The notes under the pieces were generated by a model. That model was not told where the DNA came from and searched no databases. It worked only from the letters and a program-made list of their open reading frames with translations. A program made the translations under genes and the position numbers. Below are positions 15,858 through 23,567 of a DNA stretch of 51,312 bases, piece by piece. Source of the DNA: a virus. Location: the IMG/VR virus record IMGVR_UViG_3300017724_000004, positions 1 to 51,312 of that record. The stretch is one strand, 5' to 3'. Every line of letters starts with the position of its first letter. Within the stretch, counting starts at the first letter, position 1.

Positions 15858-17368
15858 ATCTTTAGTTCCACTTCATATATTTTATAATTAAACGACTCTC
15901 TAGCATATATCTTAATACGTTCTGCCGAGTGTAGTAGTGTGTAGTTCTTTTTACTCTTCCAATGCAAATCATCCGCAATATCATATAACACTGTAGTCGC
16001 ACCGTTATCAGAGTTCCTTAATCCACGTCCTATAGACTGTTGTACTTTAATCTGACTCTTAGATGGTGATGCAAAGATTATGTTATGTAAGTTTCTAATA
16101 TTAATACCAGTAGAGAAGGTTCCTAAACTTGCAACAATAATGGCATTCTTTTGTGTTTCAACGATCTTACGTATCTGCTCTCTGTCGTTAGTATCTGTCT
16201 CACCTGATACAAAGAACACTTTACGCTTACTATGTGCTTTATTCTTAATTTGATCATAGAGCACTTTACCGTGCTTGTCAACAAATTGGAATAATACTAG
16301 TGTGTTACCATTTTGGTCTAAAGATAGGTTTGTAATCAATCTGTTACGTGCTTCGCATTTAACGATGTAATCTATCTCTTGATGGTATTCTTTCTTCCCC
16401 CAAGCTTTTCTAACTTCTTCTGGATACTTTAGCAATAGAACCTTAATGTCTAGTGGTGCCAGTGTGTTATCGTCTTGAAGCTTTTTGGTGGTTGTAACAT
16501 TATATATACGCCCAAAAAGTCCCTCTAGTACAAGTTTGTGTGTCTTAGTTCCATCTAACGTACCAGTCGTACCAAATCTATATTCAGCCTCTCTACTCTT
16601 ATTCATGATACCTGTTAATGATTTAGACTTAAAGTTATGAACCTCATCACCAAATACTGTACCAAACTGCTCAAACCAAACTCCTGGTAGTTTATAGATT
16701 GACTGCCATGTAGATATAAAGACACGTTGGCTCATGTTCATCTTAGGCTTCCCTTGGTAGATCCTATGACACATATTCTCCACATCCCAACTCTCATCGT
16801 ATGTAGAATAGTCTTCGAAGTCTGCATACATCTGTTGAACTAAAGATGTTGTTGGGACAATGATTAGCACCTTTTTAGTGCTATTGGCTAACATCCAACG
16901 CATCAGCATATAGATGATTAATGACTTACCAGAACCTGTCGGTGATAGTAGGATAGCTCTTTTTCGATGCACTGCTTCAACCATTGCCTCTAGTTGATAC
17001 TCTCTTGGAGCAATCTGAGAACCTCTACTTGACAAAGTTAACTCTTTCACAAAGTCAATTAAGTCATCGAAGGCTATATCATTTGTACTGTCTGGTCTGC
17101 CATAGTATGCATCATGTTCTACCTCAATCACATATCCACGTGCTTTGGCAAACTCCTGTACGTATGAGAAAAGACCAATAGGCAATTCACACGATTGTGC
17201 ATTAAAGAGACGGATCTTACCATCCCACATCTTATTTCTATAAGAAGGTACGAACTTATATCCCGGAACATAGAATGAGAAAAAGTCAACTAACTCATTT
17301 GCTATTCCTGGTATAGTATGTACAAGACATACAGATTGATTCTTCTGCGTTATTACTAGTTTATCCAC
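15854..17368 (-). CDS. uvsW: UvsW recombination helicase
   Basis: A 504-residue superfamily 2 helicase (T4 UvsW: 503). It has Walker A LSPTGSGKS (141-149), a DEVH box (FGDEVHNF), motif III GTTGTLDG and the C-terminal SIGRGLRN motif VI. UvsW remodels branched DNA and unwinds R-loops, shifting replication from origin-dependent to recombination-dependent mode. It overlaps uvsY by 8 nt. Confidence 0.96.
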   Translation of the reverse strand: MDKLVITQKNQSVCLVHTIPGIANELVDFFSFYVPGYKFVPSYRNKMWDGKIRLFNAQSCELPIGLFSYVQEFAKARGYVIEVEHDAYYGRPDSTNDIAFDDLIDFVKELTLSSRGSQIAPREYQLEAMVEAVHRKRAILLSPTGSGKSLIIYMLMRWMLANSTKKVLIIVPTTSLVQQMYADFEDYSTYDESWDVENMCHRIYQGKPKMNMSQRVFISTWQSIYKLPGVWFEQFGTVFGDEVHNFKSKSLTGIMNKSREAEYRFGTTGTLDGTKTHKLVLEGLFGRIYNVTTTKKLQDDNTLAPLDIKVLLLKYPEEVRKAWGKKEYHQEIDYIVKCEARNRLITNLSLDQNGNTLVLFQFVDKHGKVLYDQIKNKAHSKRKVFFVSGETDTNDREQIRKIVETQKNAIIVASLGTFSTGINIRNLHNIIFASPSKSQIKVQQSIGRGLRNSDNGATTVLYDIADDLHWKSKKNYTLLHSAERIKIYARESFNYKIYEVELKI

Positions 17369-17810
17369 CGGCCTCGAATTGCCTCCACCTGATCATATTT
17401 CCGATTGTTTGGTGTCTCCAATTAAGATTAGTAACAATCTCTGTCAACGCCTCAACATTAGTCTTTCGTAGAGTGATTAGTTCTACAGTTTTTTGGATGT
17501 CTGTATCTGCATCATAATAGTAATCCATCTCACCCTTAAGGACTTTTAAGCCATTGAAAGGATCGAATTCCCAACCTAGATCTTCAATCTGATCTTGGGT
17601 TAGCTTACCATTATAGTATAGCCATTTCTTTTTAAGTAAGGATTTTTGTGAAAGTTCTGCCTTCTTCAACTGCAACTTTGCAATCGATAGAAGTTCTAGA
17701 TACTTTGCGTGTAGTACTGGTGTATTTCTACTAGTCTCATCTAAGTTAAACTGTTCAATAGCACTATCGGTTTTCCACATTTCCAGAACGGTTTCTAGGT
17801 TCATTATCAA
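17361..17810 (-). CDS. uvsY: UvsY recombination mediator
   Basis: A 149-residue mostly helical protein next to uvsW. It shares UvsY features: LHAKYLELLSIAKLQLKKAE, KKKWLYYNGKL and the C-terminal MIRWRQFEAGG, like T4 MRAFEAGK. UvsY loads the UvsX recombinase on gp32-coated DNA. There are two possible ATGs two codons apart. Slightly longer than T4 UvsY (137). Confidence 0.88.
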   Translation of the reverse strand: MIMNLETVLEMWKTDSAIEQFNLDETSRNTPVLHAKYLELLSIAKLQLKKAELSQKSLLKKKWLYYNGKLTQDQIEDLGWEFDPFNGLKVLKGEMDYYYDADTDIQKTVELITLRKTNVEALTEIVTNLNWRHQTIGNMIRWRQFEAGG

Positions 17811-17837
17811 ACTCCATAATCATTTTATATACCTTAT

Positions 17838-18329
17838 CTATACGATGTCAAAGTAGGTAAAACTGAATGAGATAGGTACTGTTATGTACTGCACATCACT
17901 CGCATTAGCTGTTAAGTTAACTGCACCAATCAAAGTAGGAATGCAGTCTCTATAGATAAACTTGTTAGTTGTGTTATTGTGACTAGACAATATTGACAAT
18001 GTAATATCCGCAGTTGTAGCTACTGTATTGCTGTCAGTTGCTTTCTGTTCAGATTGCAGAACCAAACGTTCTAACCAACTGTACATTTCTTTATATCCAG
18101 TCAAGTTTTCGTCTAATAGTAACTCTAAAGACAACTCATCGTATAGGATCTTATCCCCAGGTGTATGCACTGCAACACGAGAATATTGCACCTCAGTCTG
18201 CGCTACAGATACTGATGGGTGTACAATTGCTTGCACAAAGAACTCAAGGTTAGGATAATTCTTCCTATTAATACTTACTTTGTATCCTGTGGGCTGCAGG
18301 AAGTTCTCGTTCTTAGTTAAAGTTGCCAT
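17838..18329 (-). CDS. Tail-tube-like (gp19-fold) virion protein
   Basis: A 163-residue protein with the gp19-family layout: N-terminal GYKVSINRKNYPNLEFFVQ, then VHTPGDKILYDELSLELLLDENLTGYKEMYSWLERL, then a region with a final IPISFSFTYFDI strand. This matches the order seen in the true gp19 at 25294-25821, but sequence identity is low. It may be a tube-initiator or baseplate component with the same fold. T4 has gp25 at this position and this is not gp25. It lies between uvsY and the Fe-S carrier gene. Confidence 0.6.
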   Translation of the reverse strand: MATLTKNENFLQPTGYKVSINRKNYPNLEFFVQAIVHPSVSVAQTEVQYSRVAVHTPGDKILYDELSLELLLDENLTGYKEMYSWLERLVLQSEQKATDSNTVATTADITLSILSSHNNTTNKFIYRDCIPTLIGAVNLTANASDVQYITVPISFSFTYFDIV

Positions 18330-18338
18330 AGGGTTTCC

Positions 18339-18698
18339 TTAAAATTGTGGAATAGTCATAGCGTCTAAGTCAAAGTTTACACTGACTCCACATCCACAAC
18401 TACTCTTAGCATTTGGGTTATTGATCTCAAAGTTACTTCCAGTCAAACTGTGGACATAATCAACCTCAGTTCCGATTAGAAACATCACACTATCTACACT
18501 GATAACAAATCTTCCTGTATCACATTCAATAACTTCGTCTTGAGGTCCGATCTGGTCTGCCATCATTGTACCCCAATCATATTCAAACCCAGCGCAACCA
18601 CCACCTTTTAGGTTTAGGCTAATTGCATCACATTTGTTTTCAGAACAAAGTCTACTGATCTGTTCATTTGCTCTTGGTGTCACTGTACATATAGTCAT
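18339..18698 (-). CDS. A-type iron-sulfur cluster carrier (IscA/HesB-like)
   Basis: A 119-residue protein with the three conserved A-type carrier cysteines: C35 in LKGGGCAGFEYDW and C101/C103 in SSCGCG, plus DSVMFLIGTEVDYV and NFEINNPNAKSSCG. The family binds [2Fe-2S] or [4Fe-4S] clusters and passes them to target proteins. I start at the ATG at 18698 (AGAGGAGATCTAT upstream), inside a longer open frame. A late promoter TATAAATA lies 21 bp upstream. In this genome the nine radical SAM proteins are obvious potential clients. Confidence 0.88.
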   Translation of the reverse strand: MTICTVTPRANEQISRLCSENKCDAISLNLKGGGCAGFEYDWGTMMADQIGPQDEVIECDTGRFVISVDSVMFLIGTEVDYVHSLTGSNFEINNPNAKSSCGCGVSVNFDLDAMTIPQF

Positions 18699-18718
18699 AT
18701 AGATCTCCTCTTCACCTC

Positions 18719-18726
18719 TATTTATA
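18719..18726 (-). promoter_or_regulatory. T4-type late promoter (TATAAATA) for the Fe-S carrier
   Basis: Exact TATAAATA on the minus strand, 21 bp upstream of the chosen carrier start. gp55-dependent late promoters consist of this box only. Confidence 0.7.
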
Positions 18727-18739
18727 CACAAAATAACAC

Positions 18740-18768
18740 TTGACATCTAACGAATCGCATGCTATAAA
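18740..18768 (+). promoter_or_regulatory. Host sigma70-type promoter for the plus-strand three-gene cassette
   Basis: Plus strand: TTGACA (18740-18745), a 17-bp spacer, TATAAA (18763-18768), 30 bp upstream of the ATG at 18798. It excludes the earlier in-frame ATG at 18771 as start because that would lie at or before the transcription start. Confidence 0.75.
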
Positions 18769-18797
18769 ATATGTATAACAACAAAGAAAGCGAATCA

Positions 18798-19040
18798 ATG
18801 CCTACTATAAACGAAAGCTACTTCGAACTACTTAAAGTGTTTAAACCAATATATGCTGAAATTATCGGTAGACTTGACAGAGACTATGTCGAAGACGATG
18901 GTTCTTACAATTGGGACTTTGTATCTGCCGATATGCATTTAGCTATGCAAGTAGAAGGTTTAGATCATAAGCACTCTAATGCACTTCAACAAGAAATTGA
19001 TTACTGTTTAGAAAAGGATTTTCCATTATGCAATATATAA
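18798..19040 (+). CDS. Hypothetical protein, first gene of plus-strand cassette
   Basis: An 80-residue acidic soluble protein (MPTINESYFELLKVFKPIYAE...; WDFVSADMHLAMQVEG). No family recognised. It overlaps the next gene by 13 nt. An ATG at 18771 is also in frame, but the promoter at 18740-18768 makes the later start more likely. Confidence 0.65.
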   Translation: MPTINESYFELLKVFKPIYAEIIGRLDRDYVEDDGSYNWDFVSADMHLAMQVEGLDHKHSNALQQEIDYCLEKDFPLCNI

Positions 19041-19225
19041 CAAACGAAGAACTGTGTAGAGCACAGTCAAACGCCATTTCATTGGATAATATGTTAAAGA
19101 CCTTAGAGGCTATGGACTCTCCTGATGAGAATGCAAAGAAGCATTGTAAACTTCAGCTAGATAGATATGATGCGTTATTCGATAAAATAGATTTAGGAAA
19201 GATCCTTGTTCAAGACCCACTATGA
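19028..19225 (+). CDS. Hypothetical protein, second gene of plus-strand cassette
   Basis: A 65-residue, probably all-helical protein (MQYITNEELCRAQSNAISL; LKTLEAMDSPDENAKKHCKL). It overlaps the genes on both sides (13 and 20 nt), which suggests translational coupling. Not recognised. Confidence 0.65.
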   Translation: MQYITNEELCRAQSNAISLDNMLKTLEAMDSPDENAKKHCKLQLDRYDALFDKIDLGKILVQDPL

Positions 19226-19955
19226 AATAGTTGTTCCATACCAACACCAATATGAATCAAGCAAACTTATTCGTAAGACTGCGGAAGATGGTCATCGTTA
19301 TGCTATGTTTGTCAAGGGTAATGACCATCTGATCAACGGTAGAACATATTGCTTTAAAGATGAAGACGGTAACTATGTTAGTACGTTTGTTAGCCAATAT
19401 TCTGACATCATAGACAATAACCTAGAACCTGAGATTAAAGATGCTGTGCTTGGGTTACATGAGAAGGGTTACTTAACGTTTACATCCTGTCAAGGCCATG
19501 ACGATTCTAAGCACAGATACATTGGTGTATTATTCAATACCAAAGAACAAAAGAAAGAATTCATATCAAATGTAGATAACCTTAATTGTGATATCCATTG
19601 GTATGATAATGTTATTAATACTGTTGAAAGACCTTGTGGTGCAATTCCTTGGTGGTCTGATGGTGGTATTACGTTGCATATTGTATATGACGATTCATTG
19701 TATGAAGAAGCCCCACAACAACTCAGAAGGCAAAAACCTTACACAGATTTAGATCTAACTAAGTTTTGGAACATACAGACTTGTAGAAACTATCGACATT
19801 ATGAATGTATCGTACTTTCATTTGGATATCCTATGTTAGAGAAATCGATATGGAAAACACTTAAGAAGCATTTCTTCTATAACCACTATAAGGTTACAAG
19901 TGCATATCATCAATTCGTAAACAAAGTAAATAAGCTACCTGAGTATTTGGCATAA
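19206..19955 (+). CDS. Hypothetical protein with His/Cys-rich motif, third gene of plus-strand cassette
   Basis: A 249-residue protein beginning with a TTG codon at 19206 that has a fair site (TTTAGGAAAGATCC). A distinctive segment is GYLTFTSCQGHDDSKHRYIGVLF (about residues 90-112), followed by a Trp/Tyr-rich region and a basic C-terminus. I do not recognise a family; the S-C-x-G-H-x-x-S-x-x-R-Y segment could be a metal or active site. It ends just before a convergent terminator pair. Confidence 0.65.
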   Translation: MFKTHYEIVVPYQHQYESSKLIRKTAEDGHRYAMFVKGNDHLINGRTYCFKDEDGNYVSTFVSQYSDIIDNNLEPEIKDAVLGLHEKGYLTFTSCQGHDDSKHRYIGVLFNTKEQKKEFISNVDNLNCDIHWYDNVINTVERPCGAIPWWSDGGITLHIVYDDSLYEEAPQQLRRQKPYTDLDLTKFWNIQTCRNYRHYECIVLSFGYPMLEKSIWKTLKKHFFYNHYKVTSAYHQFVNKVNKLPEYLA

Positions 19956-19997
19956 AAAAAGGCTACCGCCTTAGTTGATACCTAGAAGCGATAGCCT
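19954..19997 (-). terminator. Terminator of the gp23 operon (minus strand)
   Basis: On the minus strand, AGGCTA ... TAGCCT pair across an imperfect inner stem (CGC/GCG), followed by seven T residues (from the run of A at 19954-19960). It ends the capsid transcript. Confidence 0.75.
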
Positions 19998-20002
19998 GTG
20001 TG

Positions 20003-20031
20003 GGTGGGGTTTAATCCCCACCTCATTTTTT
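20003..20031 (+). terminator. Terminator of the plus-strand cassette
   Basis: GGTGGGG-TTTAAT-CCCCACC, a perfect 7-bp stem (20003-20022), followed by TCATTTTTT. It ends the plus-strand cassette just before the gp23 stop. Confidence 0.8.
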
Positions 20032-20035
20032 ATGT

Positions 20036-21352
20036 TTATGCAGAAACCATGATGTTGTCTACACGGAAGATACGGTAGTACTGGTTAGTCTTAGCAGTTG
20101 CAAGACCGTTAGCCGCAGTTGCACCAACGAATGGGTTAGAAACCATGCCGTAGCGTGTTTTGAAACCGATTTTTGGTTGGAATGTATCTTCGCCAACTGC
20201 TCTCATCATTGTCAATGGAACGTATGGGCAATAGAATACACCAGCATCGTATGGGTTTGTGCCTTTATAGCCTACTGTTACGTAGTCTACTGTTGCATAT
20301 GGATCGATGTACACTTTTGTACGTCCGTTAAGAACACCAGCAAACAAGTTACCTGTGTCATCTACGTTCAAGTTAGCAGAGATCGCTGGAGCATAATCCA
20401 ACATGCCAGCCGCCGCCAATGCAGAAGCAACATCAGAAGAACACATAACTACGTTACCTTTTCCTCTACGTGTTTCTTTAGCAATTGCGTTTGCTTCACG
20501 TTCAATTTGTACCATAAGACCTTTGAACTTCTCAGCAGACCAACGACCATCAGAATCTGTACTCATGTTAAAGATACCACGTACTGCAACGTTTGACTGT
20601 TGTGCACCTGATTTAGCTTGTGAGTTGATTGTACGGATAACTTCACGGTTCATTTCTGACAAGATTTCAGTTGACAAGATGTTTGCCAATTCTGTTTCAG
20701 CATCCAAACCATGGATTGCTTTCAAGTCTTGTGCGAGTTCTAGTGAGTACTCAGCTTTCAAAGCACGTGACTTCGCTGTCACTGTTGCTTTTTCGATTGA
20801 GAAACCCATCTCAGGGAATGCGTTACCTGCCGCATCGCCCAATGCTTCAGCAGAATCTGTAGCCATACCACCAACAGCAAGTGCTGTCAAACGGTCTGAG
20901 TCGATTGTTGCCGCATCATTTGCGTTAGCTACGTCAAGACCTGATGGGCTTGATGGTTGTGCCGCAGAGTTTTGTGTACCTGAGAAACGTGTGTCTGCTT
21001 CGTTGAATAGAGCCTCTGTACCACCTTGTGATGTGTACTTTGACTTCATTGCGAAGATCAATCCTGTTGGACCTGACATAGGCTGAACACCAGCTAAGTC
21101 GTATGCCAACATGTTTGGAGCGGCACGACGAACTAGTGAGATCAAAATTGGATCCCAGTTTGCAACGTTTGCGCCTGTTGAGTTAGTCGGTGCGGCCTCT
21201 GTCAACTGACGCTCTTCAGCAAGAGCCTTTTCAGTGTTTTCCAAAAGAGCGGCTGTAACCGAGCGTTTGTGTGAGTCTGTGATAGAACCAGCGGCTTCTT
21301 CATTGAGAACCGGGTTCCATTTTTCGACTAGATTGTCGTATGTATTGTTCAT
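20036..21352 (-). CDS. 23: Major capsid protein (T4 gp23)
   Basis: A 438-residue HK97-fold capsid precursor. The conserved gp23 N-terminus (WNPVLNEE and RSVTAALLENTEKAL) is followed by a likely gp21 cleavage region near residues 50-65 (EAAPTNSTGANVANWDPILISLVRRA) and the typical PMSGPTGLIFAMKSKY. The C-terminus reads YRIFRVDNIMVSA. In T4, gp21 cleaves gp23 after about 65 residues. It is the last gene of the head operon and is followed by a terminator. Confidence 0.98.
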   Translation of the reverse strand: MNNTYDNLVEKWNPVLNEEAAGSITDSHKRSVTAALLENTEKALAEERQLTEAAPTNSTGANVANWDPILISLVRRAAPNMLAYDLAGVQPMSGPTGLIFAMKSKYTSQGGTEALFNEADTRFSGTQNSAAQPSSPSGLDVANANDAATIDSDRLTALAVGGMATDSAEALGDAAGNAFPEMGFSIEKATVTAKSRALKAEYSLELAQDLKAIHGLDAETELANILSTEILSEMNREVIRTINSQAKSGAQQSNVAVRGIFNMSTDSDGRWSAEKFKGLMVQIEREANAIAKETRRGKGNVVMCSSDVASALAAAGMLDYAPAISANLNVDDTGNLFAGVLNGRTKVYIDPYATVDYVTVGYKGTNPYDAGVFYCPYVPLTMMRAVGEDTFQPKIGFKTRYGMVSNPFVGATAANGLATAKTNQYYRIFRVDNIMVSA

Positions 21353-21364
21353 TAGAGTATCCTC

Positions 21365-22387
21365 TTACTTTTGAGATTTTCTGATTGCAGAAAGGTAGGT
21401 TTGCATCACGTCTGAAGTAGATTCAGCGATAGCATCTGATGCTTCGTCTACTGTTTCTTCTGCGATAGTGGATTCAATTGCTTCTGGTTTGAAATTCGCT
21501 TCTTTCACGATTGCAACTTTTTCTGCAAACGATTCAGCATCATGGAATTCAAATCCTTCAACCAATTTAGTTAGTTTTTCAACTTGGGTATCAGCCAAAC
21601 CTTTAGATGCTTCAGCAATAACTGCTTCACGTCTAAATGTGTCTAGCTCTACAGACAATGACATTGCTTCTTCAGTGCGCTCATTAATAGCTGTTTCCAA
21701 CTCTTTAACTTGCTCAGATAGATCGTCAACTAGGTCAACTTTCTCATCTGGTACTGCAATGTAAGATTCAGTGAATACGTCTTTCAACTTCTCCATGAAT
21801 CCTTCTGCGATTTCTGTGCGTAGACCTGATTGAATAGCAACTTTGTTGTCTTCAACCCATGTCTCAACCACATAGTTTAGGTAGCCATCAACCTGCTCAG
21901 CCAATTCAGTTTTCTGTGTAGATAACTCTTCAGCCAATTCAGTTGCGTATGTTTCTTCCAGACGATCAATTTCTTCTGCAAGTTTTGTTTTGATAGCAGA
22001 TTCAAAGATAACGGCAGTTTTAGTCTTGAACTCTTCTGAAAGAGTTGCTTCAGACTCAACCAATGCGTCAAGTTCAGTTGTATAGTCGAATTGTACTGCC
22101 GCAGTTGCATCTTCTGCCACTACATCAGCTTCTTCGCCTTCTACTTCTTCGCCCATCATTTTACCGTAAGATGCTTGAAGATCTGCTTTTTTCATCTTCG
22201 ACATTTTACCGTACATTGCATTAATCATGCCAGCTTTGGTCTTTGGTGCCGCCGCCTGTGTTGTAGCTTTAGCCGCTTTATCGACAGAATCGACAGACGC
22301 AACTTCAGCGTTTTTAGGATCATGAGCTTCTTCCACAACGTTCTCGTCATGGAGTTCTGCATCAGTGATCTGATTTTCTTCAGACAT
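21365..22387 (-). CDS. 22: Prohead core scaffolding protein (T4 gp22)
   Basis: A 340-residue acidic, helical scaffold protein in its T4 position between gp21 and gp23. It contains KAGMINAMYGKMSKMKKADLQ, typical for gp22-like proteins, followed by long Glu-rich coiled coil. It fills the prohead and is digested by gp21 at maturation. Longer than T4 gp22 (269) because of an acidic N-terminal segment. Confidence 0.93.
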   Translation of the reverse strand: MSEENQITDAELHDENVVEEAHDPKNAEVASVDSVDKAAKATTQAAAPKTKAGMINAMYGKMSKMKKADLQASYGKMMGEEVEGEEADVVAEDATAAVQFDYTTELDALVESEATLSEEFKTKTAVIFESAIKTKLAEEIDRLEETYATELAEELSTQKTELAEQVDGYLNYVVETWVEDNKVAIQSGLRTEIAEGFMEKLKDVFTESYIAVPDEKVDLVDDLSEQVKELETAINERTEEAMSLSVELDTFRREAVIAEASKGLADTQVEKLTKLVEGFEFHDAESFAEKVAIVKEANFKPEAIESTIAEETVDEASDAIAESTSDVMQTYLSAIRKSQK

Positions 22388-22398
22388 GCTGTACTCCT

Positions 22399-23061
22399 TT
22401 ACATGCTTTTTGTTTTGAGTAACGAGAGGAAATTCTTGAACTCACGTGTCTGTGTCTCATAAAGATCAGCACGTGGAGCCTTTTTAACTTCAGTCTCCAT
22501 TCTTTCAATTTCTCTTGCTTCGATTACGCCGTTATTCCAAACCCAGTCCACGCCTTCCATTATTCCATTTACGAAAGCTTGCGGGGCGGATGGATCTTGT
22601 ACAATATCAACTGTATTAAGAATAAAGTCTTCTTTGACCATTGTTACGCCGTTTCTCTGTTCGAGACTACCCATACCACGAGTTGACACACCTAGTTGAA
22701 CACCACCATCAAGTAAACCTTTTACGATCTTTCCCATTGGAGTATCTAATATCTGTGCCTTACCCATCACATTATTACCTTCAAATTGAAGATCAGTAAT
22801 AAGATGAGATACTTTGTCTAAGTTAACAGTAGGACCTTCGGGGTGATTTAACTCACCAACTGCTCTCTTAGTCATTACTTGATCCGTTACGTACTTTTCT
22901 ACTGCCTTTTCCATTATAGGTTTGGGGTAGATCCGTCCGTTACGGTTCTTCGATTCTGCCATCGCAAAGATACCTTCGATAACATAAGACTTTTCGCCTT
23001 TATCGTTAGCCTCGACTATGCACTGCACATCGGTTTCGGTATACTCTGTGATAAGTTTCAT
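22399..23061 (-). CDS. 21: Prohead protease (T4 gp21)
   Basis: A 220-residue serine protease of the herpes assemblin-like clan: catalytic His in GELNHPEGP and Ser in LGVSTRGMG, with the N-terminal YVIEGIFAMAESKNRNGRIYP. It cleaves gp22, gp67-like and gp23 inside the prohead and then itself. Length matches T4 gp21 (212). Confidence 0.96.
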   Translation of the reverse strand: MKLITEYTETDVQCIVEANDKGEKSYVIEGIFAMAESKNRNGRIYPKPIMEKAVEKYVTDQVMTKRAVGELNHPEGPTVNLDKVSHLITDLQFEGNNVMGKAQILDTPMGKIVKGLLDGGVQLGVSTRGMGSLEQRNGVTMVKEDFILNTVDIVQDPSAPQAFVNGIMEGVDWVWNNGVIEAREIERMETEVKKAPRADLYETQTREFKNFLSLLKTKSM

Positions 23062-23064
23062 CGT

Positions 23065-23280
23065 TTATCCTTTAAACTGTTTAACAAATTCCGCACCAGC
23101 CTTCTTAGCCGAGTTTAAATCACGGAACGTGTCTAACTTTTCCATGTCAACATATGTGACAAATTTGTTCTTCTCTTTATGTACCATAACGTGGATACCT
23201 TTAATTTTGGTATCAAAGATATGTTCACCTGGTGGCATACCTTTCTTTCTTTTTTCACGTATTTCTGTGAAAGTCTTCAT
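23065..23280 (-). CDS. Small basic protein at the gp68 position of the prohead operon
   Basis: A 71-residue basic protein (MKTFTEIREKRKKGMPPGEH...; THVMVHKEKNKF-type strands; KKAGAEFVKQFKG). In T4 the core protein gp68 lies here between gp67 and gp21. I see no strong similarity, so the role as prohead core protein is by position. I start at 23280 (AAAAGGTAACTATA upstream) rather than the earlier in-frame codon at 23301. A late promoter lies 26 bp upstream. Confidence 0.65.
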   Translation of the reverse strand: MKTFTEIREKRKKGMPPGEHIFDTKIKGIHVMVHKEKNKFVTYVDMEKLDTFRDLNSAKKAGAEFVKQFKG

Positions 23281-23305
23281 TATAGTTACCTTTTGTTTCA
23301 ACTAT

Positions 23306-23313
23306 TATTTATA
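23306..23313 (-). promoter_or_regulatory. T4-type late promoter (TATAAATA) for the prohead genes
   Basis: Exact TATAAATA on the minus strand in the 35-bp gap between the gp67-like gene and the small basic gene leading to gp21, gp22 and gp23. Confidence 0.75.
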
Positions 23314-23336
23314 CATATAGAATTCTCTATTTGTTC

Positions 23337-23567
23337 TTATTCAGAACTAATTTCTTCTTCGGGTTCAACTGAAGCTTCTGGTTCTTCTACTGGTTCTTCT
23401 ACTGGCTCTACACCATTATGAACCGCATTTGCAACTGCAATTTTCTCTGCATCTAGAGCATCACCAATCTTTTGTGTCATCATGTCCTTAAAAGTAGGTT
23501 CTGCTTTGGCAAAGTCTTTCTCTTGCACTTGATTAATAAAGTCTTGTACTGTTTGATTCATTTCCAT
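23337..23567 (-). CDS. 67: Prohead core protein (T4 gp67-like)
   Basis: A 76-residue acidic protein: helical N-terminal part VQDFINQVQEKDFAKAE, then MMTQKIGDALDAEKIAVANAV, then a Glu/Pro-rich tail (EPVEEPVEEPEASVEPEEE). T4 gp67 has the same plan (helix with A-x-x-I-x-E-E-K-I-A-I-A then acidic tail) and is also between gp20 and gp21. It acts as a core component digested during maturation. Confidence 0.85.
   Translation of the reverse strand: MEMNQTVQDFINQVQEKDFAKAEPTFKDMMTQKIGDALDAEKIAVANAVHNGVEPVEEPVEEPEASVEPEEEISSE

Noticed and set aside
20403-21086. Long plus-strand open frame opposite gp23
   Set aside because: It is the complement of the major capsid gene with no site or promoter; the gp23 protein is certain.
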